A stretch of 64,000 bases of DNA from Auraticoccus monumenti (GTDB taxonomy: Bacteria; Actinomycetota; Actinomycetes; Propionibacteriales; Propionibacteriaceae), in the NCBI RefSeq assembly GCF_900101785.1, contig NZ_LT629688.1:3906001-3970000 (forward strand), given 5' to 3'. The translations under genes were made by a program, and so were the position numbers. Positions 45,124-54,446 of this stretch are shown piece after piece. How positions within the stretch are numbered: position 1 is the first letter of the stretch; the number at the start of each line of letters is the position of its first letter. The notes below the pieces were generated by a model, which saw only the letters and a list, made by a program, of their open reading frames with translations, had not been told where the DNA came from and searched no databases.

Positions 45124-45866
45124 TCCGCCCGCCTCCCCAGCGGGCGCGGGGTGCCGCTGAGACCGGGACCGGCCGCGGCCATCCCGGGGTCCTCGCGCCA
45201 GGCCTCGTTGAGCCGGGTCCGCAGCGCCCGGGCCGCAGCCCGCGGGTCGTCGGCCTCGGTGATCGCGCGGACCACGACCACCCGCCGGGCCCCGGCCGCC
45301 AGCACCTCGTCCAGGTTCTCCAGGTCGATCCCGCCGATGGCGAACCACGGCTTGCTGCCGGCCCGCTGCGGCGGCGCGGTCGCGGCCGCGGCCCGGACCA
45401 GCTCCAGGCCGGCGGGCACGTAGTCGGGCTTGGTCGGGGTGGCCCAGACCGGGCCGGTGCAGAAGTAGTCCACGTCGGGGTCCTCCACCGCCTCCTGCAG
45501 CTGCTCCGGGGTGTGGGTGGAGCGCCCGATCACCGCCCAGCGGTGCAGGTGGCGACGCGCCTCGGCCGCTGCGCCGTCGGTCTGGCCCAGGTGGAGCACG
45601 TCGGTGGCGAAGCGTCCGCCCAGCACCGGGTCGTCGTTGACGCTGACCAGGCCGGAGGTGGCGGCGGCGGCCCGGCGGGCCTGCTGCAGCACCTCCAGCT
45701 CCCGCTCGGGGTCCAGGCCCTTCTCGCGCACCTGCAGGATGTCCACGCCACCGGCGAACACCTCCGCGGCGAAGTCCTCGAAGTCGCCCTGCTGGGAGCG
45801 GGTGTCGGTGCACAGGTACAGCCGGGCCGACCGCAACCGGCTGTCCACGCCTCTCAGAGCCGTCAT
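45120..45866 (-). CDS. thiE: Thiamine-phosphate synthase ThiE
   Basis: Joins HMP-PP and thiazole phosphate to thiamine phosphate. It has 248 residues in a TIM barrel: LYLCTDTRSQQGDF, ILQVREKGLDPEREL, VSVNDDPVLGGRFATDVLHLGQTD, IGRSTHT, FCTGPVWATPTKPDY, and FAIGGIDLENLDEVLAAGARRVVVVRAI. ATG 45866 has TAGGCT seven bases upstream and no Shine-Dalgarno. It is the first gene of a thiE-RNase-barstar operon and diverges from an SDR gene and the other thiamine genes. Confidence 0.94.
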   Translation of the reverse strand: MTALRGVDSRLRSARLYLCTDTRSQQGDFEDFAAEVFAGGVDILQVREKGLDPERELEVLQQARRAAAATSGLVSVNDDPVLGGRFATDVLHLGQTDGAAAEARRHLHRWAVIGRSTHTPEQLQEAVEDPDVDYFCTGPVWATPTKPDYVPAGLELVRAAAATAPPQRAGSKPWFAIGGIDLENLDEVLAAGARRVVVVRAITEADDPRAAARALRTRLNEAWREDPGMAAAGPGLSGTPRPLGRRAE

Positions 45867-45873
45867 GGACGCC

Positions 45874-45879
45874 AGCCTA
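45874..45879 (-). promoter_or_regulatory. Candidate leaderless -10 for thiE
   Basis: TAGGCT on the minus strand ends seven bases before the thiE ATG. This leaves no room for a TPP riboswitch in the mRNA. Confidence 0.5.
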
Positions 45880-45900
45880 GTCCGGGCCGGGTGTCGCCCC

Positions 45901-45925
45901 GTTTCCTCCGGGCGGGGCTGGGTAG
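45901..45925 (+). promoter_or_regulatory. SigB-type stress promoter upstream of the SDR gene
   Basis: GTTT (45901-45904) and GGGTAG (45920-45925) are separated by 15 bases, matching the GTTT-N14-16-GGGTA pattern of SigB/SigF-class stress sigma factors. It leaves a leader of about 210 bases before GTG 46143. The 276-bp gap holds no other gene. Confidence 0.55.
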
Positions 45926-46142
45926 CCCTCTGTCGACGCGCGAGGAGGCCGCCGCCGCGGGTGCGGCGACGGGGACGAGGACACCGACCAGGCTCCTCGG
46001 GCGGACGACGCCTCCAGGGACGAGGGGCACCGGCTCGCCGGCCGCCCGCGCCGAGGACGTCCGAGCAGGTCGGTCCCCGGCCGCGAGGCAGCACCACGAG
46101 GCACGACACCACGCACGACCCACGACGACGAAGGGACACCCC

Positions 46143-46982
46143 GTGAACCAGCCCCGCCAGCAGCAGACCCCTCCCGGCTCCCAGGCCCAGATGGACCCGG
46201 TGCCGGACTGCGGTGAGGAGAGCTACGTCGGACACGGCCGGCTCGAGGGCCGTCGAGCCCTGATCACCGGTGCCGACAGCGGCATCGGCCGCGCGGTGGC
46301 CATCGCCTTCGCCCGCGAGGGCGCCGACGTCGTCATCTCCTACCTCAGCGAGGACGAGGACGCCCGCTCCACCGCCGAGCACGTCGAGCAGGCCGGTCGC
46401 AAGGCCGTCCTGGTCCCCGGCGACCTCTCCGACCCCGCGCACTGCCGCTCGCTGGTCAGCCGCGCGGTCGACGAGCTCGGTGGCCTGGACATCGTGGTCA
46501 ACAACGCGGCCTACCAGATGACCCACGAGACCCTGGAGGAGGTCAGCGACGAGGAGTGGGACTTCACCGTCGCGACCAACATCTCGGCCATGTTCCACAT
46601 CACCAAGGCCGCGCTGCCGCACCTGGAGGCCGGTGCCTCGATCATCAACAGCTCCTCGGTGAACAGCGACCAGCCCAGCCCGACCCTCGCGCCCTACGCG
46701 ATGACCAAGGCCGCGATCGCCAACTTCTCCGCGAGCATGGCCCAGCTGCTCGGTGAGCGCGGGATCCGGGTCAACAGCGTCGCCCCGGGCCCGATCTGGA
46801 CGCCGCTGATCCCCTCCACCATGCCGGAGGAGAAGGTGGAGCAGTTCGGCACCGACACCCCGCTGGGACGCGTCGGCCAGCCGGCCGAGCTCGCCCCGGT
46901 CTACGTGCTGCTGGCCAGCGACGACGGCAGCTACATCTCCGGCGCCCGGGTGGCCGTCACCGGCGGTCGGCCCATCCTCTGA
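46143..46982 (+). CDS. Short-chain dehydrogenase/reductase (general-stress YdaD/YghA type)
   Basis: A 279-residue NAD(P)-dependent SDR with an N-terminal extension rich in Gln/Pro. Cofactor motif ITGADSGIGRAVAIAF, NNAAYQ, catalytic Ser in INSSSVN, and catalytic YAMTK. The C-terminus ends ISGARVAVTGGRPIL. Homologues with this N-terminal extension (glucose/ribitol dehydrogenase-like) are general-stress proteins in Bacillus. A SigB-like promoter upstream agrees. GTG 46143 is chosen since the frame upstream is antisense to thiE. Confidence 0.87.
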   Translation: MNQPRQQQTPPGSQAQMDPVPDCGEESYVGHGRLEGRRALITGADSGIGRAVAIAFAREGADVVISYLSEDEDARSTAEHVEQAGRKAVLVPGDLSDPAHCRSLVSRAVDELGGLDIVVNNAAYQMTHETLEEVSDEEWDFTVATNISAMFHITKAALPHLEAGASIINSSSVNSDQPSPTLAPYAMTKAAIANFSASMAQLLGERGIRVNSVAPGPIWTPLIPSTMPEEKVEQFGTDTPLGRVGQPAELAPVYVLLASDDGSYISGARVAVTGGRPIL

Positions 46983-47012
46983 GGCACCCCGGCTGGTCCC
47001 GGGCGACGACCC

Positions 47013-47018
47013 TAGGAT
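47013..47018 (+). promoter_or_regulatory. Candidate leaderless -10 for thiO
   Basis: TAGGAT ends six bases before GTG 47025. No ribosome-binding site or riboswitch is seen in the 42-base gap. Confidence 0.5.
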
Positions 47019-47024
47019 GAGCCG

Positions 47025-48137
47025 GTGCCCACCACCCTCGTCGTCGGCGGCGGCCTGATCGGGACCGCGGTGGCGTGGCGGCTGGCCCAGCGCGGCCAGC
47101 ACGTCACGGTCGTCGCGGGTGACCCCGGTCAGGCCGCGTCCGGTGTGGCGGCGGGGATGCTCGCCCCCCTCACCGAGTCCGCGTTCACCGAGACCGCCCT
47201 GCTGGCGCTCAACCTGGACTCGCTGCGGCGCTGGGAGACCTTCGCCGAGGAGCTCGAGCGGGTCTCCGGGCTGCCGTCGGGGCTGCACCGCACCCCCACG
47301 CTGTCGGTGGCCGGCGGCACCGACGACGCCGCCCGGCTGCGCGACCTCGGCCGCTGGTTGGACGACCGCGGTCACCCCTGCCGCTGGCTGACCAGCCGCG
47401 AGCTGCGCGGGGCCGAGCCGCTGCTGGGCCCGTCGGTGCGAGGCGGCCTGCTGGTGGAGCGGGACTGGAGCTGTGACAACCGGCGGCTCTGGACCGCGCT
47501 GCGAGTCGCCGCCGAGCGGCTCGGGGTCCGCACCGTGACCGGCACCGTGCTCGCGGTCGAGCACGAGGACGGCCGCGCCACCGGGGTCCGCACCGAGGAC
47601 GGGCAGCTGCTGGCCGCGGACGAGGTCGTGATCGCCTCCGGCGCCTGGGCCGGCGGGCACGGGCTGCCCTTCGAGCTCCCGGTGCGCCCCGTCAAGGGGC
47701 AGGTGCTGCGGCTGTCCGCCGGCCGGCTGCCCCGCCTGGCCCACACCGTCCGCGCCTTCACCCAGGGCTCGGAGGTCTACCTGGTGCCGCGCTCCGACGG
47801 CGAGGTGGTGGTCGGGGCCACCGTCGAGGAGCAGGGCTTCGACGCCCGGGTCACCGCCGGCGGGGTGTACGAGCTGCTGCGGGACGCCCGTCAGGTGGTG
47901 CCGGTGACCGCGGAGTACGAGCTGTCCGAGTGCCGGGTGGGGTGGCGTCCGGCCACCCCCGACAACGCGCCGGTCCTCGGACCCACCCCGCTGGCCGGGC
48001 TCACCGTCGGCGTGGGGATGTACCGCAACGGCGTGCTGCTGACCCCGCTGGTGGCCGACGTCCTGGCCGGCTGGGTCGACGACGCCCATCTCGAGCCCGT
48101 CGCCACCCCCTTCACCCTGGAGCGCTTCGCCTCCTGA
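47025..48137 (+). CDS. thiO: Glycine oxidase ThiO
   Basis: FAD-dependent oxidase that makes dehydroglycine for thiazole synthesis. It has 370 residues: FAD motif VVGGGLIGTAVAWRLAQRGQHVTVV, GMLAPLTES, the substrate domain, and C-terminal RVGWRPATPDNAPVLGPTPLAGLTVGVGMYRNGVLLTPL. Its place before thiS and thiG supports thiamine rather than general amino-acid oxidation. Confidence 0.93.
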   Translation: MPTTLVVGGGLIGTAVAWRLAQRGQHVTVVAGDPGQAASGVAAGMLAPLTESAFTETALLALNLDSLRRWETFAEELERVSGLPSGLHRTPTLSVAGGTDDAARLRDLGRWLDDRGHPCRWLTSRELRGAEPLLGPSVRGGLLVERDWSCDNRRLWTALRVAAERLGVRTVTGTVLAVEHEDGRATGVRTEDGQLLAADEVVIASGAWAGGHGLPFELPVRPVKGQVLRLSAGRLPRLAHTVRAFTQGSEVYLVPRSDGEVVVGATVEEQGFDARVTAGGVYELLRDARQVVPVTAEYELSECRVGWRPATPDNAPVLGPTPLAGLTVGVGMYRNGVLLTPLVADVLAGWVDDAHLEPVATPFTLERFAS

Positions 48138-48241
48138 CCCCGCGCCCCCGCCCCGGCCCGCCGGCTCCGCTGTTTGCCGCCCTCAGGCAGCCGGAGGATG
48201 ATGGAGGGCGCCACCCCCACCCACCACCAGAGGACCCCACC

Positions 48242-49196
<955 letters not shown>

Positions 49197-49216
49197 GCCG
49201 GTCACGGGCCCCGGTG

Positions 49217-49235
49217 GGCCGCCGGAGAGGCGGCC
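49217..49235 (+). terminator. Candidate terminator after thiG
   Basis: A perfect 7-bp hairpin, GGCCGCC/GGCGGCC, with a 5-base loop begins 21 bases after the thiG stop. Confidence 0.5.
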
Positions 49236-49347
49236 GAGAGTGGCAGCTCGGACCCGGCGCGTTCTGTCAGGGTTCTGTGGTAGTGGCACCTATGCTCGCT
49301 GCCAGGGCTGACACGGCCTTTCTTCCCCGACCGTGTACGGAGCTGAC

Positions 49348-51483
49348 GTGACCATGACCAGCATGCGCGACCCCCTGGTGGGTCACGTCCTGGACGGTCG
49401 CTACCAGATCCTCGAACGTGCCGCCCGCGGCGGCATGGCCACCGTCTACCGCGCCCTCGACACCCGGCTGCAGCGCATCGTCGCGGTCAAGGTGATGCAC
49501 GAGGGCATGGGCGAGGACGCCGACTTCATCCGCAAGTTCGACCGCGAGGCGCGCGCCGCGGCCCGGCTCTCCCACCCCAACGTGGTCTCGGTCTTCGACC
49601 AGGGCCACGAGCAGCTGGACGGCTCGGGGACCGGGCGTCCCTACATCGTGATGGAGTTCGTGGCCGGCACCACGCTGCGCTCGGTGATCTCCCGCGACGC
49701 CCCGCTGACCCCGCTGCGCACCCTGGACCTGCTGGACCCCGTGCTCTCCGCGCTGGCCGAGGCCCACGCCCACCACCTGGTGCACCGCGACGTCAAGCCC
49801 GAGAACGTGCTGATCTCGGACCGGGGGCAGGTCAAGGTCGCCGACTTCGGGCTGGCCAAGGCCATCAGCGCCCAGACCAACACCGCCACCGCCGGGGTGC
49901 TGATCGGCACCGTCTCCTACGTGCCGCCGGAGCTGGTGGTGCACGGCAGCGCCGACACCCGCGCCGACGTCTACAGCTTCGGCATCGTGCTGTTCGAGAT
50001 GCTGACCGGGCGCAAGCCCCACACCGGCGACTCCCCCTACGAGGTGGTCTTCGCGCACGTCAACAAGGACGTGCCCGCCCCCTCGTCGGTGACCTCGTCC
50101 TCCTGGCGGATCTCCCGCGACGCCATCCCGCCCTACCTCGACGTGCTGGTCCGCACCGCCTGCGCCCGCGACCCCGACCGGCGTCCCCGCGACGCCCGGG
50201 TGCTGCAGGCGATGCTGCGCCAGAGCCGCGACGCCCTGGTCGCGGGGGTGATGGACGACCCCGATCTCACCGCCCGGATGGCCGACCCGTCCTCGTTCAC
50301 CGACTCCTCGGTGCCCCCGGTGCCGACGCTCCGCACCCCCAGCTCGCCGCAGTCCCCGCACCTGCTGCCGCCGCCGGAGCCCGCGGACCCGGTCCCGCAC
50401 GGGCTGGGCGAGCCGGTCGAGGCGCCGTCGCCCTCACGCCGGTTGCGGACCACGGTCAGCGAGTCCGAGATCGTGCCGGTGGCTCCGCCCGCCCCCGCCA
50501 CCCCCGCGCGTCCGCGGGGCCGACGACGACGCGCCGCAGCGCCCCTGGACGAGGTCTCCCGCCCGCTGCAGGAGCAGTTCGACGCCCGCACCCGGGCCCG
50601 ACGTCGCCGCGGGATCGTGATCCTGCTGCTGGTGCTGCTGCTGGCCCTCGGCGTGGCCTGGGGCAGCTGGTGGATGGCCTCGGGTCGTTGGACGGCGGTG
50701 CCCCCGGTGACCGGGATGTCCCGCGACGACGTCCAGGAGCTGGTGGGCCAGGAGGACCTGGCGGTGGCCTTCCGCGAGGACTGGAGCGAGACCGTCCCGC
50801 CCGGTGCGGTGATCACCACCTCCCCCGACCCCGGTGCCCGGGTGCTGCAGGGCAGCCAGGTCCAGGCCGTGCTCTCCCGCGGCCCGGAGCGCCACGGGGT
50901 GCCGCCGGTGGTGGGCAGCACCCGCGAGGACGCCCGGCTGGCGCTGACCGAGGCCACGCTGGCCGTCGGTGAGGTGACCGAGGTGTGGCACGAGGAGGTC
51001 CCCGCCGGTGTGGTGACCGAGGCGGGCGTGCGGGCCGGGCGGGAGGTCCGGCGCGGGACCGCGGTCGACCTCACCGTCTCCCGGGGCCGTCAGCCGGTCC
51101 AGCTGGGCGACCACACCGGGCGCCCGGCGTCCCGCGCCGCCACGGCGCTGGAGGAGGCCGGGCTGCGGGTGGAGCAGCAGCAGGAGCACTCCCGGACCGT
51201 GCCCGAGGGCGAGGTCGTCGAGCAGTCCCCGGCGACCGGGACCCGCTACCGCGGTGACACCGTCACCCTGACCGTCTCCCTCGGCCCGCGGATGGTCACC
51301 GTGCCCAACGTCCGCAAGATGGGGGTGGCGGCCGCCACCCGCACGCTGGAGGACGCGGGCTTCGAGGTGCGGACCGCCCCGGTGGAGGACAACCACCTCG
51401 GGCTGGGCTACGTCGCCGACGCCGACCCGGGGCTGGCCACCGAGGCCCCCGAGGGCTCGACCATCACCCTGTACCTGGTCTGA
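49348..51483 (+). CDS. PASTA-domain Ser/Thr protein kinase (PknL position)
   Basis: About 711 residues. Kinase domain (about 15-280): GRYQILERAARGGMATVYRA, catalytic HRDVKPEN, metal-binding DFG (VADFGLAK), and APE replaced by PPE (YVPPEL). A Pro-rich juxtamembrane stretch leads to one membrane segment (about 420-440, VILLLVLLLALGVAWGSWW). Four external PASTA repeats follow, as in muropeptide-sensing PknB. I chose GTG 49348 with GGAG five bases upstream; GTG 49333 and ATG 49354 are alternatives. The synteny (prenyl synthase, kinase, aroG) matches mycobacterial pknL, whose product has no PASTA domains. Confidence 0.92.
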   Translation: MTMTSMRDPLVGHVLDGRYQILERAARGGMATVYRALDTRLQRIVAVKVMHEGMGEDADFIRKFDREARAAARLSHPNVVSVFDQGHEQLDGSGTGRPYIVMEFVAGTTLRSVISRDAPLTPLRTLDLLDPVLSALAEAHAHHLVHRDVKPENVLISDRGQVKVADFGLAKAISAQTNTATAGVLIGTVSYVPPELVVHGSADTRADVYSFGIVLFEMLTGRKPHTGDSPYEVVFAHVNKDVPAPSSVTSSSWRISRDAIPPYLDVLVRTACARDPDRRPRDARVLQAMLRQSRDALVAGVMDDPDLTARMADPSSFTDSSVPPVPTLRTPSSPQSPHLLPPPEPADPVPHGLGEPVEAPSPSRRLRTTVSESEIVPVAPPAPATPARPRGRRRRAAAPLDEVSRPLQEQFDARTRARRRRGIVILLLVLLLALGVAWGSWWMASGRWTAVPPVTGMSRDDVQELVGQEDLAVAFREDWSETVPPGAVITTSPDPGARVLQGSQVQAVLSRGPERHGVPPVVGSTREDARLALTEATLAVGEVTEVWHEEVPAGVVTEAGVRAGREVRRGTAVDLTVSRGRQPVQLGDHTGRPASRAATALEEAGLRVEQQQEHSRTVPEGEVVEQSPATGTRYRGDTVTLTVSLGPRMVTVPNVRKMGVAAATRTLEDAGFEVRTAPVEDNHLGLGYVADADPGLATEAPEGSTITLYLV

Positions 51484-51513
51484 GCGCGTCCGCCGACGGG
51501 GGGCCCGACGCCC

Positions 51514-51519
51514 TACGCT
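51514..51519 (+). promoter_or_regulatory. Candidate leaderless -10 for the EamA transporter gene
   Basis: TACGCT ends six bases before GTG 51526. Confidence 0.5.
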
Positions 51520-51525
51520 GTCCCG

Positions 51526-52482
51526 GTGCCCCAGCCTCGCCTCCCGCAGCTCGCCATGGCGTCGCTGCTGCTGATGGCGGCGATCTGGGGCTCCACCTTC
51601 TTCCTGATCAAGGACCTGACCACCCGCGTCCCGGTGACCGACATGCTGGCCCTGCGCTTCGCCCTGGCGGCGGTGGTGCTGGTGCTGGCGCTGCGGGGCC
51701 GGCTGAGGCTGACCCGGACCCTGCTCCTGCGCGGTGGCGCCCTCGGTCTGGTCTACGGGGCGGCGCAGCTGCTGCAGACCTTCGGACTCGCCCACACCTC
51801 GGCGTCCATCTCCGGCTTCGTCACCGGGCTCTACGTCGTGATGACCCCGCTGCTGGGGTGGCTGCTGCTCCGCCAGCGGGTGGACGGGCTGACCGTGCTG
51901 GCGGTGCTGCTGGCCACCGCCGGGCTCGGGGTGCTCTCGCTGCAGGGGTTCACCGTCTCCCTCGGCGCCTCGCTCACCCTGGCCAGCGCCGCCCTCTACG
52001 CCCTGCACATCGTCGCGCTCGGACGGTGGAGCACCGGCCCCGACGCACTCACCCTGACCACCGTCCAGGTGGCGGTGGTGGCCCTGGTCTGCGCCCCGCC
52101 CGCGCTGGTCGACGGGGTGCAGCTCCCCGCCGGCGGTGCGGACTGGGCCAACCTGCTCTACCTGGCCGTCGTCGCCGGCGCGCTCGCCATGCTGCTGCAG
52201 ACCTGGGCGCAGTCCCAGGTGCCGGCCACCCGGGCCGCGGTGGTGATGAGCATGGAGCCCGTCTTCGGGGCCCTCTTCGCCGTCGCGCTGGGGGGTGAGT
52301 CCTTCACCTGGCGGCTGTCCGTGGGCGGGCTGTCCATCCTGGCCGCGATGTACCTGGTGGAGCTGGGGCCCGTGCTGCGCCGTCGCCGAGGACCGCCTGA
52401 CCTCCCGGCCGGGCACCCTGGGGAGGTCCTCCCCGAGCCGCTCGAGCCCCGGGGCGGCACCGGAGCAGGAGGAGGCTCGTGA
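51526..52482 (+). CDS. EamA-family DMT transporter
   Basis: A 318-residue membrane protein with about ten membrane segments in two EamA repeats: MASLLLMAAIWGSTFFLIKD at the start, and the second repeat from LTLASAALYALHIVALGRW to VVMSMEPVFGALFAVALGGESFTWRLSVGGLSILAAMYLVE. Exports or imports small metabolites; the substrate is unknown. A Pro/Gly-rich tail ends the protein, and its TGA overlaps the next gene (GTGA). Confidence 0.88.
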   Translation: MPQPRLPQLAMASLLLMAAIWGSTFFLIKDLTTRVPVTDMLALRFALAAVVLVLALRGRLRLTRTLLLRGGALGLVYGAAQLLQTFGLAHTSASISGFVTGLYVVMTPLLGWLLLRQRVDGLTVLAVLLATAGLGVLSLQGFTVSLGASLTLASAALYALHIVALGRWSTGPDALTLTTVQVAVVALVCAPPALVDGVQLPAGGADWANLLYLAVVAGALAMLLQTWAQSQVPATRAAVVMSMEPVFGALFAVALGGESFTWRLSVGGLSILAAMYLVELGPVLRRRRGPPDLPAGHPGEVLPEPLEPRGGTGAGGGS

Positions 52483-53726
52483 ACACCTCGCAGGTGCTCG
52501 TCTGGATCGTCATCGGGCTCGTCGTGGTCGCGATCGCGGTGGCGATCGTGCTGGCCGTCCGGCGGCACAAGTGGATCCAGAGCCTCACGGACCGTGGCTG
52601 GCGCTTCGTGGACTCGCCCCGGTTGGACTCCGTCATCACGCTGGTGCGCCCACCCTTCGGGCAGGGGTTCACCCGCGAGGTCGACGACCAGGTGGTCGGT
52701 GAGGCCGGCCCGGCCCGCACCCCGTTCCAGGTGCTGGAGTACCACGCCGGCTCATTCTCCGACCGGGTCGCCGTGCTCCGGCTGACCCGGCCGCTGCCCG
52801 GGCTGTACGTGGCCGGGCAGACGTCCCCGCGGCGCGACGTCATCGCCGCCGCACCGCACCCCCACCCCCGCTGGAGCGTGCTGACCGAGGACCACGCCTT
52901 CGCCGACGCGGCCCTGTCCGTGATGGCCGGACCGCTGGAGGAGCTGGCCCGCGTGCTGCCGGTGGACCTCAGCGTCGACGGGCACGACCTCGTCGCCCTG
53001 GGTGCCCCGAAGGAGGCCGAGGAGCTGGCCGCCGTGCTCGAGGCGCTCGCGGCGGTGGCGGCCTCGTTGGGCACGCCGGCCCTGGAGGGTTTCCGGACCC
53101 CGGAGCCGGAGGCGCGCTTCCGCTTCCACGGCCACCCGGACTGGGTCTACCACGGCGACCGCGACGACATGCTCCGGCTGGTCCGCCACACCACCAACGG
53201 CTTCGGGCACCGGGCCGAGCACGTGCTCACCGGCGGTCGGGACGGGCTGGCGTTCATCGCCCTGCGCCACCACTGGAAGACCCAGCGCACGGTCACCAGC
53301 ACCGACAGCGAGGGTCGCACCACCACCCGCACCGTGACCGACCACCACTCCGAGGACCTGTGCGAGGTCGCGCTGCCGGCGGTGTGCCCGCTGCTGTCGG
53401 TCGGCGGCGGGGGCTGGTTCCGTCCGGGTGAGAAGATCCACTTCGAGTCCGAGGCGTTCAACGACAGCCTCGAGGTCCGCAGCACGGCCCCCCGCTTCGC
53501 CCACGACGTGATCCACCCACGGCAGATCGAGTACCTGATGGCCCGCCGTCCGCCGGCGTTCACCATCGAGGGACAGGTGCTGCGGATCAGCTCCGACCAC
53601 GACACGGTCTGGCTGGGTCGGGCCCTGGAGTCGGTGACCGGCTTCCTCGCCCGCGTCCCGGGCTGGGTCTGGAAGGACCTCGGGCTGCCCGTCGAGCCGG
53701 CGTTCACCCGGCCCGAGCTGGGCTGA
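52479..53726 (+). CDS. Membrane-anchored protein of unknown function
   Basis: A 415-residue protein I do not recognise. One N-terminal membrane segment (about 8-28, VWIVIGLVVVAIAVAIVLAV) is followed by a long soluble domain without transporter or enzyme motifs. Notable parts are RWSVLTEDHAFADAALSVMAGP, a TTNGFGHRAEHVLTGGRDGLAFIALRHHW block and a TTTRTVTDHHSEDL linker. The pattern resembles DUF3137-like surface-localised proteins only loosely. It is coupled to the EamA gene by a 4-base overlap. Confidence 0.75.
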   Translation: MNTSQVLVWIVIGLVVVAIAVAIVLAVRRHKWIQSLTDRGWRFVDSPRLDSVITLVRPPFGQGFTREVDDQVVGEAGPARTPFQVLEYHAGSFSDRVAVLRLTRPLPGLYVAGQTSPRRDVIAAAPHPHPRWSVLTEDHAFADAALSVMAGPLEELARVLPVDLSVDGHDLVALGAPKEAEELAAVLEALAAVAASLGTPALEGFRTPEPEARFRFHGHPDWVYHGDRDDMLRLVRHTTNGFGHRAEHVLTGGRDGLAFIALRHHWKTQRTVTSTDSEGRTTTRTVTDHHSEDLCEVALPAVCPLLSVGGGGWFRPGEKIHFESEAFNDSLEVRSTAPRFAHDVIHPRQIEYLMARRPPAFTIEGQVLRISSDHDTVWLGRALESVTGFLARVPGWVWKDLGLPVEPAFTRPELG

Positions 53727-53735
53727 GCCCGCGGC

Positions 53736-54386
53736 TCAGAACGTCCGCGGCTGCCCGTCGGCCAGGTCGAGCACCTCCGAGGGGGTCATCTCGGCGTAGC
53801 GGCCCAGCAGCATCCCGCGACCGACCTGGTTCAGCAGCCCGTCGTGGATCGGGAAGGCCTGCGGGGCGGCGACGGCCCGCATGAAGTCGACGTGCTCCTT
53901 CATCGCCGCCCACGGGGCGTGGGTGGGGACGGCCAGCACGTCCACCCCCGACGGGACGGCAGCCAGGGAGTCACCGGGGTGGAACAGCGTCGGCTGCCCC
54001 TCCGCCCGGAGCAGCAGGCCGACGTTGCCGATCATCGGGATGTCGCGGTGGATCACCGCGTGCTCCCCGCCCACGGCCTCGATCCCGATCGCGCCGACCG
54101 CGTGGGTGCTGCCCGCCGGCAGCGGGGTGACGCGGGACTCCTCCACCCCCAGGTCGACCGCCGCCGGGACCCCCGGCTCGGTCAGCACCCGGGCGCCGGG
54201 GTTGGCCGTCAGCAGGGCGGGGACCCGGGCCGCGTCCACGTGGTCGGGGTGCAGGTGCGTGAACAGCACCGCGTCCAGGTCGGTCAGCCCGTGCCAGCCG
54301 GTGGAGAAGGCGCCCGGGTCGATGAGCAGCCGGGTGCCCTCGACCTCGACCAGCACGGCGGAGTGTCCGAGGTGGGTGATCTGCAT
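53736..54386 (-). CDS. Metallo-beta-lactamase-fold hydrolase (UlaG-like)
   Basis: A 216-residue MBL-fold protein. MQITHLGHSAVLVEVEGTRLLIDPGAF opens the fold; the metal-binding motif is THLHPDHVD; later ligands are His in LFHPGDS and in FPIHDG. The compact size and LGHSA start place it with the UlaG/YycJ-like L-ascorbate-6-phosphate lactonase group, whose substrates vary. ATG 54386 has TAGGTT seven bases upstream and no Shine-Dalgarno. Confidence 0.88.
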   Translation of the reverse strand: MQITHLGHSAVLVEVEGTRLLIDPGAFSTGWHGLTDLDAVLFTHLHPDHVDAARVPALLTANPGARVLTEPGVPAAVDLGVEESRVTPLPAGSTHAVGAIGIEAVGGEHAVIHRDIPMIGNVGLLLRAEGQPTLFHPGDSLAAVPSGVDVLAVPTHAPWAAMKEHVDFMRAVAAPQAFPIHDGLLNQVGRGMLLGRYAEMTPSEVLDLADGQPRTF

Positions 54387-54393
54387 GCGTCCC

Positions 54394-54399
54394 AACCTA
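54394..54399 (-). promoter_or_regulatory. Candidate leaderless -10 for the MBL-fold gene
   Basis: TAGGTT on the minus strand ends seven bases before the ATG at 54386. Confidence 0.5.
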
Positions 54400-54446
54400 T
54401 GCCTCCGGCCGGTGGCCGGGGGCGGGTACGGGGTAGGGAGGTGTCC

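Noticed and set aside
45867-46142. TPP riboswitch upstream of thiE or thiO
   Set aside because: No CUGAGA/ACCUGA-type conserved boxes in either gap, on either strand.
45867-48089. Leftward open frame extending upstream of thiE for over 700 codons
   Set aside because: The real ThiE starts at ATG 45866. The extension is antisense to the SDR and thiO genes.
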